This document shows positions 34,190-46,911 of a stretch of DNA of 64,000 nt, piece by piece. Each line of letters opens with the position of its first letter. The stretch's first letter is position 1. The DNA lies in the NCBI RefSeq assembly GCF_011075055.1, contig NC_058152.1, forward strand, positions 12,521,228-12,585,227. The letters are read 5' to 3'. This DNA comes from Mangifera indica (taxonomy: Eukaryota; Streptophyta; Magnoliopsida; Sapindales; Anacardiaceae). Below the pieces are notes generated by a model. The model was not told where the DNA came from. It did not search any database and saw only the letters and a program-made list of their open reading frames with translations. A program made the position numbers and the translations under genes.

Positions 34190-37100
34190 TCAACCTTCAA
34201 GTTTCAATCGCTTACAAGGTCTTTCATCGTTTTTGTCCACTCCTGGATCTTCTCTACAATCATCATTTTTGTGGTACAATAAAGTCACTCCACATTTTTT
34301 CACTGGGCTTCGAACCATACCATTCTTAGTTGCATGTTCAACGAAGAACTCAACACCACCCTGGCTATTCAAATTTTGTGGAGGAAATTCCTTGTACGTC
34401 ATAATGTAATAAAAACGTATGATTACATGATCTGTATCAACCCCAGTTCTTGATGAGTACATTAAATAATCAGAGAAAATGGTCTTTCCATTAACAATTA
34501 GGTGAAATCCAACTTTGAAAATTCCAAGTTTTTGATAGTCTTGTAATACCACAGCACACAAAGCGAAACCAATTAAGTTATCATTGACCCAGCCTTCTGG
34601 AAACTTTATAAAAGAGCCATTACTTTTTAAGTCAAACCACTTTGGAATTTCACATCCAGGGTAATAAATGTACGCCGATGGCTGAAAAGGAATGATATTC
34701 TGCATGTACATCAGTAGTCCATTTAATACTATATATTTTTTTAAAAATACGTTATAAGAAACTCTATATTCATAAATCAGTTGTTCGAATAAGATTTTCA
34801 TATAGAAAATATTTTGATTAAAGAATTATCAACTTTGTCTTAGATTAAGACTATATAGTATTTCATTATATCAAATAAACATAATTAAATACATTAATTA
34901 TTTAGTTAACAATAGTAAATTTATATGTATAAGAATATTATATAATAAGAAAGCTATATTTTAAATGTAATACTATATAATATAATTTAAAGTTAAGATA
35001 TGATGAAAATAGTAAATTTGATAGTATGTTGAGAATAAAAGTGTGAGAACTACAAATTGGTAGACCTGTTTATAATTGTGAAGAATATTACGGTGTTAGA
35101 ATAGTTTTCATAAATTGATGGACATGTTTTATGTTTCTCGAAACAAATGGTGGTTTTTGGTTAATAATATAAAATGGTGAGCTTCAAACAAGACAAATCA
35201 TTCCATAATAAAGGATAACAAGTTATTAAAAAAGTAGAAGTTTCACTTAGACTTTCAATTCTCTTTTCTATTCTTTATTTTTGGTTTTTCTCTTTCATCA
35301 AAACCTGCATTCTTCTTTCATCAAATTTCTTCAATGTTTCTTTTGGATAGTTTAATTCAATATAATCTTTAATTAATCTTTAATTCAAAATCACTCTATC
35401 ACAAGATGATAGATTATGTATGTGTCCAATACTATACTCAATATTGAGTATATATATTTTTTATTGTTTTGTAATTACCTTTACAAATACTTCTCCCTTA
35501 AAATTTTTATATACACAAGAATTCAATTAATCTTTTCTTGAGATTATATTAAATTAAATTATCCACTGATTTCATAATTCAGTATCATTAGGTGTGTGTT
35601 GTCCGAAAAATCCCATCAAGATGATGAAAATAAAGGGAGTTATGTTTAAGGGGAGATGTTTAGAATAAAGGTGACTCAACTAATGAAGTTATGTTTAAGG
35701 AGAGATACCAAAGATAAAGGGAGTTACAAATTCCCTTTAAATTATTAAGTATATTATTATGAAATTTGAGTTTAATTATTATACATTATATATAATAGTC
35801 CTACCTTATCGTATTCAATCTAATATAATTTTAAAAACTTACTGCAATCCAATACAACGTTCCAAATGCTCCAAAAAAATCACAAATAGGCAAGACACTA
35901 TAAGGGTAGGGCTTTTTGTTAAGTTTATAAAAGTTAAAATTTTAATCCACACGCCTTTTACTTTTAAAATGAAATATGTATATTCATATTTAATTTAAAG
36001 TTTGAAGATTTAGAATTTATAGAAAATGAATTGGCATCATAAGAAAACAGAAAAAGTGAGAGAGATAGACTTACTTTACGGCGATGCAGACTTACTTTAC
36101 CGCGATGCAGACTTACTTTACGGTGATGCAATATATCACAGAGATAGTCTGCTGCACTTCTCTTAACATTCAAGAGAGCAGCATCTGTCATCTCTAATTT
36201 TAATTTGAAACAATTAGCGAAGCTGATTATATCAGTAAAAGAATCCACACATAGGAATAAACTTGATATTGATTCAAGAGAAACGCAATCCTCTGCACAA
36301 ATTTGCCGTAGACTGCTTGGAAGCTCCGGTAAGTATTTAAGCCTCTGGCAATTGCTTAAATAAAGCCCGTCCAGGTTAGACAGGTCTTTGATGCTCTCTG
36401 GTAGCGTCTCCAAATTGTTTTGGTCAAGTTCTAAACTTACCAGTGAGAGTAATTCGCCAATATTGTTGGGTAACACTTCGATGCAACAATCAATCAGGTG
36501 TAGCTCTCTCATTCTTTGGAAGACAGATAAATCGATGAGTGGGATACCTAATCCTGTCAAAGATAATGTCTTCAGGTTGATCAAACTTGCCATAAATGTT
36601 GGTATTTCTTTAATGGCAGTTCTATCTAGATATAACTCATCAACTTTATTAGGGAGATATAAAACTTTTTTAAGATTTGAGCAATTGGAGAGATTAACTT
36701 CTCGAAGAGATTGGCAATTAGAACTAATTGAAAGATTTTTCAAGCTTTTGCATCCTTGCAGATGCAGGATAACAAGTTTATGGAGATTATGGATAGATGA
36801 GAAACTCTCAAGCAAATTTGTACAATCTTCAAGATTCAAACTCTCAAGATTTGGCATAAGTGAAAAATCTGGTATTCTGCATAGATGCTTAGAGTGTCTG
36901 AGGTCAATATGTTTCAAATTAACAAGAACCTATCAAAAAAAGAAAAAAAATTAAAATTAAATGAAGTAAAGCTAGCAACATAACTAACTTACAAAAAATT
37001 ACAATTTAAAGCATACAAAAAAAAGGCAATATAAAAGTTAACAAATACCTGGTTACCAGTCCAAAGTTTTTTAACTTTGCTATTAGGCATGTAAAGTGCA

Positions 37101-39861
37101 ACAAGGTTCTTTGGATTAAAATTTGGTGGCAATGATTTGGCAGGATATCCATCAAAGCAAAAATACCTTAGCCCATAGAAATCAAACTTAAGTTTCTCAA
37201 AACCATGCACCTTCTTTCCATCATTGGAGTTTTCTCTTTTCAACCAACTCAAGATACAACGGAATGTAGAGGAATCAGATTCAGGCACCTTCTTTCCATG
37301 TTCAGACCAATAAAATTTCAAGAATCGTAGGTTTGGCATTTTGTTAAAAGCTTCAGGATTTAAATGTAGCTCTTCCACTTTAGACATATCCAAGCATATG
37401 CTTCGAATTGCTCTAGTTACCTGGTAATCACAAGCATATTGGTGAAAAGTCAATTTTGAAATTGCTTAATTGCATCAATTCTTAAGTAATCTTTTCGGAA
37501 TATGCAAATAAAAATAATAATAGATGTGTCATTACCACCCAATACCAAATAATTTAATTCCCAACGGATAACTGAAAATAAATATTCTGCTAGCAAATAT
37601 TTTATTATAATTTATGTATAAAATAGAAATAAAAAATTAGTGTTTTGACTCTTACCGTGTTATTCTTAAATAGTAAAAATATTTCATCATGATGCCACAA
37701 CCGACTACGTTTGCCTGGATTATCAATTGATTCTTGCCGAACAATTTCTCTACCCATTTCTTCAAGTAAATCATGCATTGTTATAGTGTCAGATGATGTA
37801 GTTATGAGACACCTTTCAATGAGAACATTAATACAAATATGAGCGTCTAAGTCATGATCATTCAAGATTGCTTGTACAAAATCTCTTTTACACCCTTTAC
37901 AAGAACATGCAATATCCAAAAATACACACTTCTGTTTATCATCTAATCCTTCGTAACTTATTTTTAACACTTTTTGGACATCCACAGGAGGACTTGTTTT
38001 CAAGTTTTCTAGTGCACTTTCCCATTCTCTCTTTGTCCTAGTGAATAGAAAGGAACCTAAAACTTCAAGAGCTAGTGGAAGACCTTCAACATAATCTACC
38101 ACTTCAGATGATAGCTTGATATAATCTTCTATTGGGGGGTTTCCTCTAAAGGCATGTAGGGAAAAAAGTTTAAAAGCATCATCAGGAGATAACTTTGTCA
38201 TCTCATGAATGTGATCCACTTCACAATTTCTTAGCACATGTTTGTCCCTTGACGTTATAATGATTCGACTGTATGAATCTAACTCACCAAAAACTGCCAT
38301 TAAACATTGCATTTGATTTAAATTCGTTACATCATCAAATACAATAAGAACTTTTTTTTTGCTAATAAAACTTCTTCTTGTGAAAGTGAATCTATTATTG
38401 GGATGTTCATCCCCTAAAACTGCAAAACTCAGTTTTTGGCATAAGTCATTTAATCCCCTTCTTTTTTCTGATTCTTCTCTAATATTTGGAATGAAGTAAG
38501 ATTCTTCAAACTGTTTAGAGAGTTTTTTAAATGCAGCATCAGCAAGAGTAGTTTTTCCTATGCCCCAAATTCCTAGCTTGCAAACACCCTTTGAACATAA
38601 TAAATTTTCAATCTCTTTGATTAATGACTCTAGTCCAACTAGGTACTTGGAAGGAATAACTGAGGAGTTGTAATCCAATTTCTTCCATACATCATTGACA
38701 AGATCTTTTATCAGTGTTGCCTCATTCCTAAAAATAAAAAATAAATAATTAAATAATATGATACTAAAATTAAATAACTAAAAACAAAATAAAGAAATAT
38801 AACATAATCATTGAATAAAAATTTTTAAAATGTAAGGTTGGCATGATGAAGAACTGCGTCATGACATGAACTCAAGTTCATTTCTCAGTGGCACAAAATA
38901 TGAGATTCAAATATAATTTGATCATCACTTTCCATATCCTAAAAACTGGTAAAACTTATCAATGCTAAAATTCAATTCAGTTCTCGGAAAAAATAAAATA
39001 ATCAGTAAGTATGTATTCAATGATATATCATACTTATATAGTAATTAGCTGTCATCCAAAAAAGTAAAACTGACCATTCATATTAATGAATAGTGTTTGT
39101 GTTAAGTCTTTATGTGTTTTGGGCCAGAAGACACACAACAAGAACCCAACCCAAATTAGCATAGTATAAAATATAATGTCAAACTTCCAATTGATTTTTT
39201 TTTTAACCATCTGAATCTGTCAGTAAACTGGAAAAGATAATAAAAATAGAAAATATATGGAACTGCTGTATGTAAGATTATTACATAAAAATTGGTAATT
39301 TGTAGCTTTAAAGTACTTACCAAAAAAAAAAAAAAGATTGTTACATAAAAAACTTGATAAAATAATTTACAGTTACCTAGAGTTCTTTGAATCATAACCA
39401 GATATGTTGGCTGCATCCCTCAAAGCAGTCCTCCATCTCTGCAACATCTCTGAATCATCCATAAAACGCTTTTCAAGCTCAGCAAATGCTTTCCCAAAAT
39501 CCCCAGTTTGATTCCTGACATCAGATGGATCCACGTCATAGAAGACTGGTATTACGATCTGATCATACGTGTTCTTACATTTAACAATCTCCTCAAGTTC
39601 TTTGAGACACCATCTGGAGGAAGCGTAGCCTTTAGAGAAAATGATAACCGAGATCTTTGAATGTTCAATTGCCTTCAAAAGAGAGGGAGAAATTTCTTCT
39701 CCTCTATTAAGCTTATCATCAATGAAAGTTTTAATCTTTTTCTGACAAAAGGCTTCATTTAGATGGCTGATAAAGTTTTGTCGGGTGTCCTCACCGCGGA
39801 AACTAAAGAAAACCTCATGCTCTAGTTCAGGAGTAATGGAAGAAGAAGAAGAGGAAGCCAT
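34190..39861 (-). CDS. TNL-C: TIR-NBS-LRR immune receptor with altered P-loop
   Basis: Five exons join in frame: 39377-39861, 37656-38727, 37049-37420, 36075-36929 and 34190-34699, about 1097 residues. The TIR (1-161) has FSFRGEDTRQNF and SSRWCLKELEE. NB-ARC (about 163-519) has KKVLIVFDDV, SRIIITSRDK, GLPLALEVLGS and MHDLLEEMG. Its P-loop reads GIWGIGKTT because nine bases (Gly-Gly-Ile) are missing near 38,560. RNBS-D reads FLDIACSCKG instead of FLDIACFFKG. Exons 3-4 hold the LRRs, about 70 residues fewer than TNL-B. Exon 5 has YPGCEIPKWF and ends CKRLKLEG, unlike the tails of TNL-B and TNL-D. The donor of exon 4 is triplicated (36073, 36094 or 36115), all in frame. An upstream methionine at 39894 is also possible. 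No stop is present, but nucleotide binding may be impaired (inference). Confidence 0.88.
36066..36126 (-). repeat. Triplicated 21-base splice-donor repeat in TNL-C
   Basis: A 21-base unit containing AAAGTAAGT on the minus strand occurs three times in tandem, with cores at 36069-36077, 36090-36098 and 36111-36119. Each core is a strong donor. Choice among them changes the protein by seven residues per step (HRRKVSL / HRGKVSL type). Confidence 0.85.
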
Positions 39862-39912
39862 TAACTGCTGCAAGTGATGAGAGGTACTTCGCATAAACAA
39901 GGAAGGGTAAAC

Positions 39913-41537
39913 TAAAACATCAGCTAATTGAGTAATTGAACTATATTCCACAATGTCTAAGTCTTTTTCATCTCTTTTCCGGGAAGATGGCCTGCCTTTT
40001 TCTTCTTTGCTTTATCTGGTTTCCAGGAACATGCCCTGTCTTTCGTCTTTTTGACTTGGACTTTTCGACCCGTGAACATTACGCTGCCCTTCGATTCCAG
40101 GCAAGTTGCCTCGCCTTTTTTCCTTTTTACTGTTTTCCGGCCAAATTTTGAATTACAACCCACCCAAGTTTTAAAGAAATGACAAATTTTTATCCATAAG
40201 TTTTAAAAAGCATAAATTCTCACTCATCATCCACTTTTATTAATAATCTGTTAAGTTTTCCTTAAAATGATTATTTTATCTTTTTATTAAAATTACAAAA
40301 TTGCTATTAACACTTACTATAAATGTAAAACTACAAATATATCGTTAACAATTTAAAAAGTTATCACTTAAACTCTTATAAAATATTAAATTTTTAATTA
40401 ATTTTAAAATATTATATTTTCATTTTTTGAAACTATTTAATGGTATATTAAAGTTTTAAAATTTTAAAAACATGCTTGAACTTTTTTCAATTTTTTTAAA
40501 AGAAAAAACCTTAAAATTTTTATTAAGAACTCTAATATCTTAATAAATTCAATGTATCCCATAAACTTATGAAAAGGGAAAATAAAAAAAATAAGGGGGG
40601 AAGTTCAAAATAGAGAGAATAGGGGAAAAATTTTTATATATATATATATATATAGTGATCTCGTTACTCTTTCACTTGACGTAATTCTCTAATAGAAATA
40701 GATGTCAAGTGAAAATTCAACTTTTTATAATTTAAAATATGAAAATATATCATTTCAACAAACTTTGAGTGAGAATTTATTGTCTGTGTACATATACTCA
40801 TGGCTGATTATGTTCTTAGAATCTTTTGCACATTCACACTAGAAGAATTCAATAATTTCCTGTTTGATCTAATGAATATGTTTATTAAATTAGAAAATTA
40901 GTAAGAATAACACTTTTTTTTGTTTTTCTGAAAGATCAAAAGGTTTTTATTAAAATAATTAAACTTGTTATCCCAAAAATAATATTACAAAAGTTATATT
41001 TAAGTTAATAATTAGAAATTTTGGATAATCAAAATTTTCGATTGAATGACACCTTAAAAAAGTATAATTCATGTTAATTGAGGTACAATCAAGTTTACAA
41101 AATTAGTAATTTTTTTTCTTTTATTCTTCCTTTATCTTATTGTCTTTGTGGAAATATTATTCCCACGTATATCAAACAAAATATCTCTATCAATACTAGT
41201 GATCATGTTTCCTCATTTCAAAAGATACTTATTTAAAAAATTTATGAATCCACGGATTTTGAAATTAATTTACATACAATATATAGTCATTTTCCAATCA
41301 ATCGTAATGATTAAATCTTTATTAACATATATCGGTATTTCACGATTAAATATCTTTTTATACTCTAAAAATACAAGATCTTGTAAAACACATAATTTTA
41401 TGTAACAACATATAGAATACAAATATAGTTGTCTTGTAAAATTTATATGACAATATTATATAAATACCTCAAAAACATAAACCCTAAATATATGCTTTAA
41501 AAGACTTAAATCTTTATTAACATACACCAGTACAGTG
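39913..41537. repeat. Tandem duplication upstream of TNL-C, copy 1
   Basis: About 1.6 kb starting AAAACATCAGCTAATTGAG recurs from 41538 (AAAACATCACCTAATTGAG) to about 42,960 with indels. Each copy joins the TNL upstream flank to the TGA 3' flank. No gene is in it; ORFs at 39936-40163 and 41148-41405 are chance. Confidence 0.75.
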
Positions 41538-42960
41538 ACTAAAACATCACCTAATTGAGTAATTGAACTACATCCCATAATATTTGAATCTTTTTCATTT
41601 CTTTTCCAGGATGATGGCCTGCCTTTCTCTTTTTTGCTTTAGCTGCTTTCCCGGAAGATGCTCTGTGTTTCGTCTTTTTCACATGGAGTGAACATTACGC
41701 TGCTTTTTGATTTCCGCATGCATTATATTTCCAAGCAGGTTACCTTGCCTCTTTCTTTTTTTAATTCTTTTTTGGCCAAACAAAATGAACCACCCAAGTT
41801 TTAAAGAAACAAATTTTAGTGCTTTAAGTTTTAAAAAACTAAAGTCTCATCTTTCATTCATTTATGTTAGTACTCTGTTAAGTTTTCTTTGAAACAATTA
41901 TTTTACATTTTCATTAAAATTACAAAATTGTTATCAACACTTTAAAAATTTACCACTTAGACTCTTACAAAATATTAAAATTTTAACTAATTTTAAAATA
42001 TTATATTTTCATTTTTAAAACTATTTAAGAGCATATTAATGATTTTATTGCTTCTTCACTTGACATAATTCTCTAACAAAAATAGATATCGAATGAGAAT
42101 TCAACTTTTTGTAATTTAAAATGTGAAAACATATCACTTCAACCAACCTTGGGTGGGAATTTATTATCTGTATACGTATACTTGTAGCTCATCATATTCT
42201 TAGAATTTTTGCATATTCAAACATACAAGAATTCAACAATTTCATGTTTGATACAATGAATTAGTTTGTTAGATTAGAAAATTAATAAGGATAACAAAGC
42301 CTAGATAGATCCAATTATCACTTTTTTTTTTTATAAGATCAAAAGGTTTTCATTAAAATAATTAAAATTGTTATCCCAAAAATAATATTAGAAAAATTAT
42401 ATTTAAATCAATAATTAGAAATTTTGGATAATCAAAATTTTCTATTAAAGAACTTCTTAAAAAGTATAATTCACATTATTGAGGTATCCACAAAATTAGT
42501 AATTTTTTTCCTCTTATTTTTCTTTTATCCTCTTGTCTTCGTGAAAATACTACTCCCTTGTATATCAAGTAAAATATCCCTATTACTATGGATGATCGTA
42601 TTTCTCCATTTCAAAAGATACATATTTGAAGAATTTATGAATCTATAGATATCGAAATGAATTGATATAAAATATACAATCATTCTCTCACTAATCACAA
42701 TGACTAAATCTTTATTAACATACATTGATATTATGCAATCAAGTATCTATTCATACTCCAAGAATACAAGATCTTGTATAATAACAACATATGGAGTACA
42801 AAGATTGTTGCCTTGCAAAAGTTTACATGACAACATTGCATCGGCACCTCAAAAACATAAACCCTAAATATATTCTTTAAAAGATGATAAAAATGAACAT
42901 CATGCATCAAAAATTGATTTAATTACAAACATAACTTTGTCCAGGTAAAAAGACTATTTA
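41538..42960. repeat. Tandem duplication upstream of TNL-C, copy 2
   Basis: This is the second copy of the 39913-41537 unit. It ends about 130 bases before the TGA-b stop codon. In the first block (5450-8250) only one copy exists. Confidence 0.75.
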
Positions 42961-43089
42961 TATTTACAAACATAACAGCTATTATGTTTATAATAGCAAT
43001 GTCCAGAAGTACCTCTGATCAGGAAACAAAGTTCCGACAATGATGATCTTCCAGAGATTTTGAGCTTGTTGATTTTTTCAGGTATAAGA

Positions 43090-46000
43090 TTACGCAGGCT
43101 CACGAGGACGGGTTGCCCAAATTGAACTCGAAGCTCTAAGACGTTGGAAGTACTCTCCTAGTGCAAGCAAGCCTCGAGCTGCCTGGCGAGTTGTTAGGAT
43201 ACGAGACATTTGCTGTAGTGTTTCTTGGCGAAGATGATCAGCCTGTTCAGGCAAGAGCTTATGAAGTTGGTAACATGTCAAGATGTTCCAAGTAAAAACT
43301 AACATAGACCAGATTGTATGAACCCAAAATTTAAAGAACCATGTTATGCTAAGATCCATATTAGACTCGGTAACCACACTTACGTTTTGCAGAAATGTGA
43401 AGCACTCAAGGGAAAATCACGAAAATGATATTTCCTATGAATCATGACTGCAAAAAATAACCAAAATAATGAATTCAATGCCAAGAAGATGGTTTAAAAT
43501 AAGTGTGATTTGTCTGGTATCACGGGCTTGCAGAATTTCGGCCAAAATAATAATTCAATCATCACCTAGTTATTTTCCATACCAGCTGCATGGTGCTTTT
43601 AATAAGCAGTTGGAAGTAGAAGAAAACTTCAATTTCACAGATAATGCAAATTTAACTCGCTATAAAGTTTCTCAATTTAAATCAGATGCGCTGATAAAGA
43701 ACTAATTGATGAATCAGAAAATGGATTACAGAAAGATATCGCAAGTTAAGATAGCATGCAATAGAAACATCAGCTATACTTCCGGAGAATCCAGAATAAA
43801 GCCATACTTGATAAGGCAATGATGCAGATTCTTACCTGGTTCACAAAGCTAACTAGAGCTTCCAACTTCTCCATTGCAGTAGGTATCCTTGGGATGTAAC
43901 CTCCTTCTACCAGTTGACCAGCAGCCACAGTTTCAGCAAGAGTCGACTGCAATTTCTCCATGCCTTGAGTTAGAGCATCTTCCGCTTGCTGGCATGACTG
44001 TCTTAGATTATTAACTTCCATATTTTGTGACTCAGTCAAGGTGTCAAGATGAGGACCGAGAACCTATTATCAATTTCAACTTATGTATCAGTGTTATTCT
44101 AACCATGGTGAAAGACCTTATGTAACAATTCAATTAAGAAGAATGTAAGCAAGCAATATTTAAGTGTGTGTCCAAAACTACGGTTTCTCCTTAATATTAT
44201 CCATAACTACCTTCAATAGAGCAAATTATTTCACTTTTTTGAATAAATTGAAATATGAATCACCTTAAGAAGCTCGGAAGGGCGAAATCCTCCTATCCAA
44301 AAGAAAAAACGTTCAGCTGCTGTCCTCCACATGCCAGACATTATATAGAAAACATCAGCTTTTGCAGCAGTAGATTTCATGCGGAAAAGTTCAAAATAGT
44401 AGCTCAAGCCACCCTCCACTAGCATGCGAAGCTCCAAATCACTAATATGGGCCTGCAAAGCAGACCTCAGTTCACAAATTTGCCTAGTTTGCTCTTCAAC
44501 CCAGTGTCCATACTCCATCTCAAATGCAGCAATTCCTGCACAAATCTCCGTGAGGACTTTTTATTGAATGCAAGAAGATGAAATGACAAAAAGTTGTGGT
44601 TTATAAGCACTATGAACTACAGGAAATCAAATTTCACAGAACAGATTCAACACATCAGAGATTATATACATAGCTTCATAACACAACATCATTTTTCATG
44701 GAGGTGTCAAGTTTGCAAAGTTCTGGAAACTTGTGCTTATGGATGGCTGGAATCTATCGGCAGGAACATTTTTGAGACATTGATTTATAGACACCTTCGA
44801 GAGGACTTCAGTGCGGATGACGAAGTTATGCAGTCTTTCTTATGTACTTTTTGCAAGCACTTGAAATGTGGGATCTAAGTCTCATACCTTGCACTTAAGA
44901 TCCTAACATACCATCACACTCTATAGTCTTGGTGTGTCACCATCCGAGTCATATGATTGCAACTAAAAGACATGACGATGAATTTGATACCAAATAATAT
45001 GAACCTTAGGAAACCATACCTCAAAAGCTAGCTAGTGAAATTGGTGAGTCCAAAGTCATATAAATCTCACACTAGAAGCCTATACCTTTCAATGTAGGAT
45101 TCAAATCTCATATTTTACACTTAAGATACTAACACAAAACTATGCAAATATCGGGGAATCATGTTTTAAAGGGAACACAATTAATCGATAAATAGCAGGA
45201 GCATACCATTAGTGGTGGTGGTGGTAAGCTAGTAGTAACAAAATTCCACAAATAGTCTTATTATCATGCATACACTCTGGGCCTCGAGATTTAGATACCA
45301 AAACAAGCAACTAGAAACATGCAATTTCAAGAAATAGCAATGTTTGTGAGCAAGGACATCAAAACAAGTAATTTAGCAATACTTTGACAAACCTGGGTTT
45401 ACAGGTCCACAGAACCCCTTCTGAAAACCATCTACTCCACCACCTATATACGAACCCTGCAATGTAGGATTCGTTGTTTTGAATATATGAATGTAAATAG
45501 GAAATAGGCGGGAAAGGGTTTATAGTGTCATAATACCAACTAAGCAAGAAATAGAAATAGTAAATCTTCTTTATACCTGTTGTCTCACTCGCTCAAGCTC
45601 CTGCTCCAACTGAACCAACTTTAATCTACTAGATTCTAGTTGTTGAACATAGGCCTGCAAAACAAATAAAAATTCAATTTAAAGTCCCAAACCACTTATT
45701 GCATGTTAGGGAATCTGTTTCAAATCAGGCCTCATAATACCTTTTTCCACAACCGGCTTTTACGAGCAACCTCACAGTTTTGTACGAGACGCCTTTGTAT
45801 TTGCAGAAGTTTGTAACAAAAAACAAAAAGAAAAAAGACTCAGTTCATGTTAAGGGAATAACATTAAATCTACCTTAAAACCACATACAAAATTAGCAAT
45901 AAATTATGGTTAAAATTGGTCAATTATGAGACTGCAAGCACTGAATACACTGAAGTCAAAGGTAGTACATAGTACATTAAGTAGTTTATGTGCCAATCCT

Positions 46001-46911
46001 TGGCTCTGTGTAGATATAGAATATTTGAGTAATTTCTAAGTCAAGGATAGAGAAGAGGATCGATTCGAAAATAGTTGTTATAAAAGAAAGCCGAAGAAAA
46101 CAATAGAATAGTATATGCTAACATTAGCAGAACACAAATATACCAGAACACAGAGCTATGACCAAAAGTCCTCACAAACTAATACAAGAACCACCTTAAT
46201 TGCATTGATACATAAACCACTTTTGAAAGGTGTAATATTTCAAAAGATTCAGACAACTAGGAAAACATAAAGCAACAATAATTTAAGAGCAGAAACAAGG
46301 ATCAAGGGCTAAGAAGCAGAACAAGTGTTTGTGAGTCTGCCGAAACCAAAAGATGCAGATAAACATGCAAATAGCTAACCTGAACTAGAAAATACAACAG
46401 GGAAAAGGAAGGGGGGGTAGTGAACATGGAGGAGAAAAACAGTTTGTACTCTTCTAGTTTTCAGTGGAAATCTTTCAACGAACTAACGAATATGTCCACC
46501 CAATACAAAAAGTATTCATACAAATGGCCAGAAACGTGATTGAACTTACCTTTATCAAAGGTTTACTAGCTTCTTGTTCGTACTTGGTAGGAGGCGGGAA
46601 CGTTCTATGTGAAGTATCCTCTGACTGAAAAGTTGAACAAAAGAATTATTTAGATTGGGGATGCTTATAATGTGTCCTCTAGTATCAGAACAAGTAGAGT
46701 AAATATTAACAGTTTGCACCTGAGCGTCTAGTTTTATATCCACCTCCATGATCATTGGCGTTGATGTATTTGGATTGCCATTACTTTTAAAGTTTTCCCC
46801 CCATGTGCCAAGTTGATGAATGGGCTCATAAATTCCAAATCTACTTGGGGTGACAAATTGGGTGGATGAAGAGTTCATGCCCTTTGAACTTATGATGGGA
46901 TGCAGCTCCAT
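43090..46911 (-). CDS. TGA-b: TGA1/TGA4-type bZIP transcription factor, splice-site defect
   Basis: TGA factors bind TGACG elements and work with NPR1 in salicylic-acid defence. Eight exons (46720-46911, 46550-46624, 45741-45800, 45577-45654, 45393-45456, 44264-44535, 43836-44063, 43090-43242) join to 373 residues, close to Arabidopsis TGA1. Parts: N-terminus with GIYEPIHQLGTWGENFK, basic region IQRRLVQNCEVARKSRLWKK (90-109), leucine zipper YVQQLESSRLKLVQLEQELE, and DOG1 domain from MEYGHWVEEQ to RALGEYFQRLR-like sequence. The basic region differs from the usual NREAARKSRLRKK at three sites. The redox cysteine equal to TGA1 Cys260 is Asn (about 265); Cys266 is kept. The acceptor of intron 2 is AA instead of AG at 45801-45802; TGA-c and TGA-d keep AG. 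Homology to the other copies' 5' flank stops about 35 bases before the start. It may therefore be a very young pseudogene. Confidence 0.8.
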
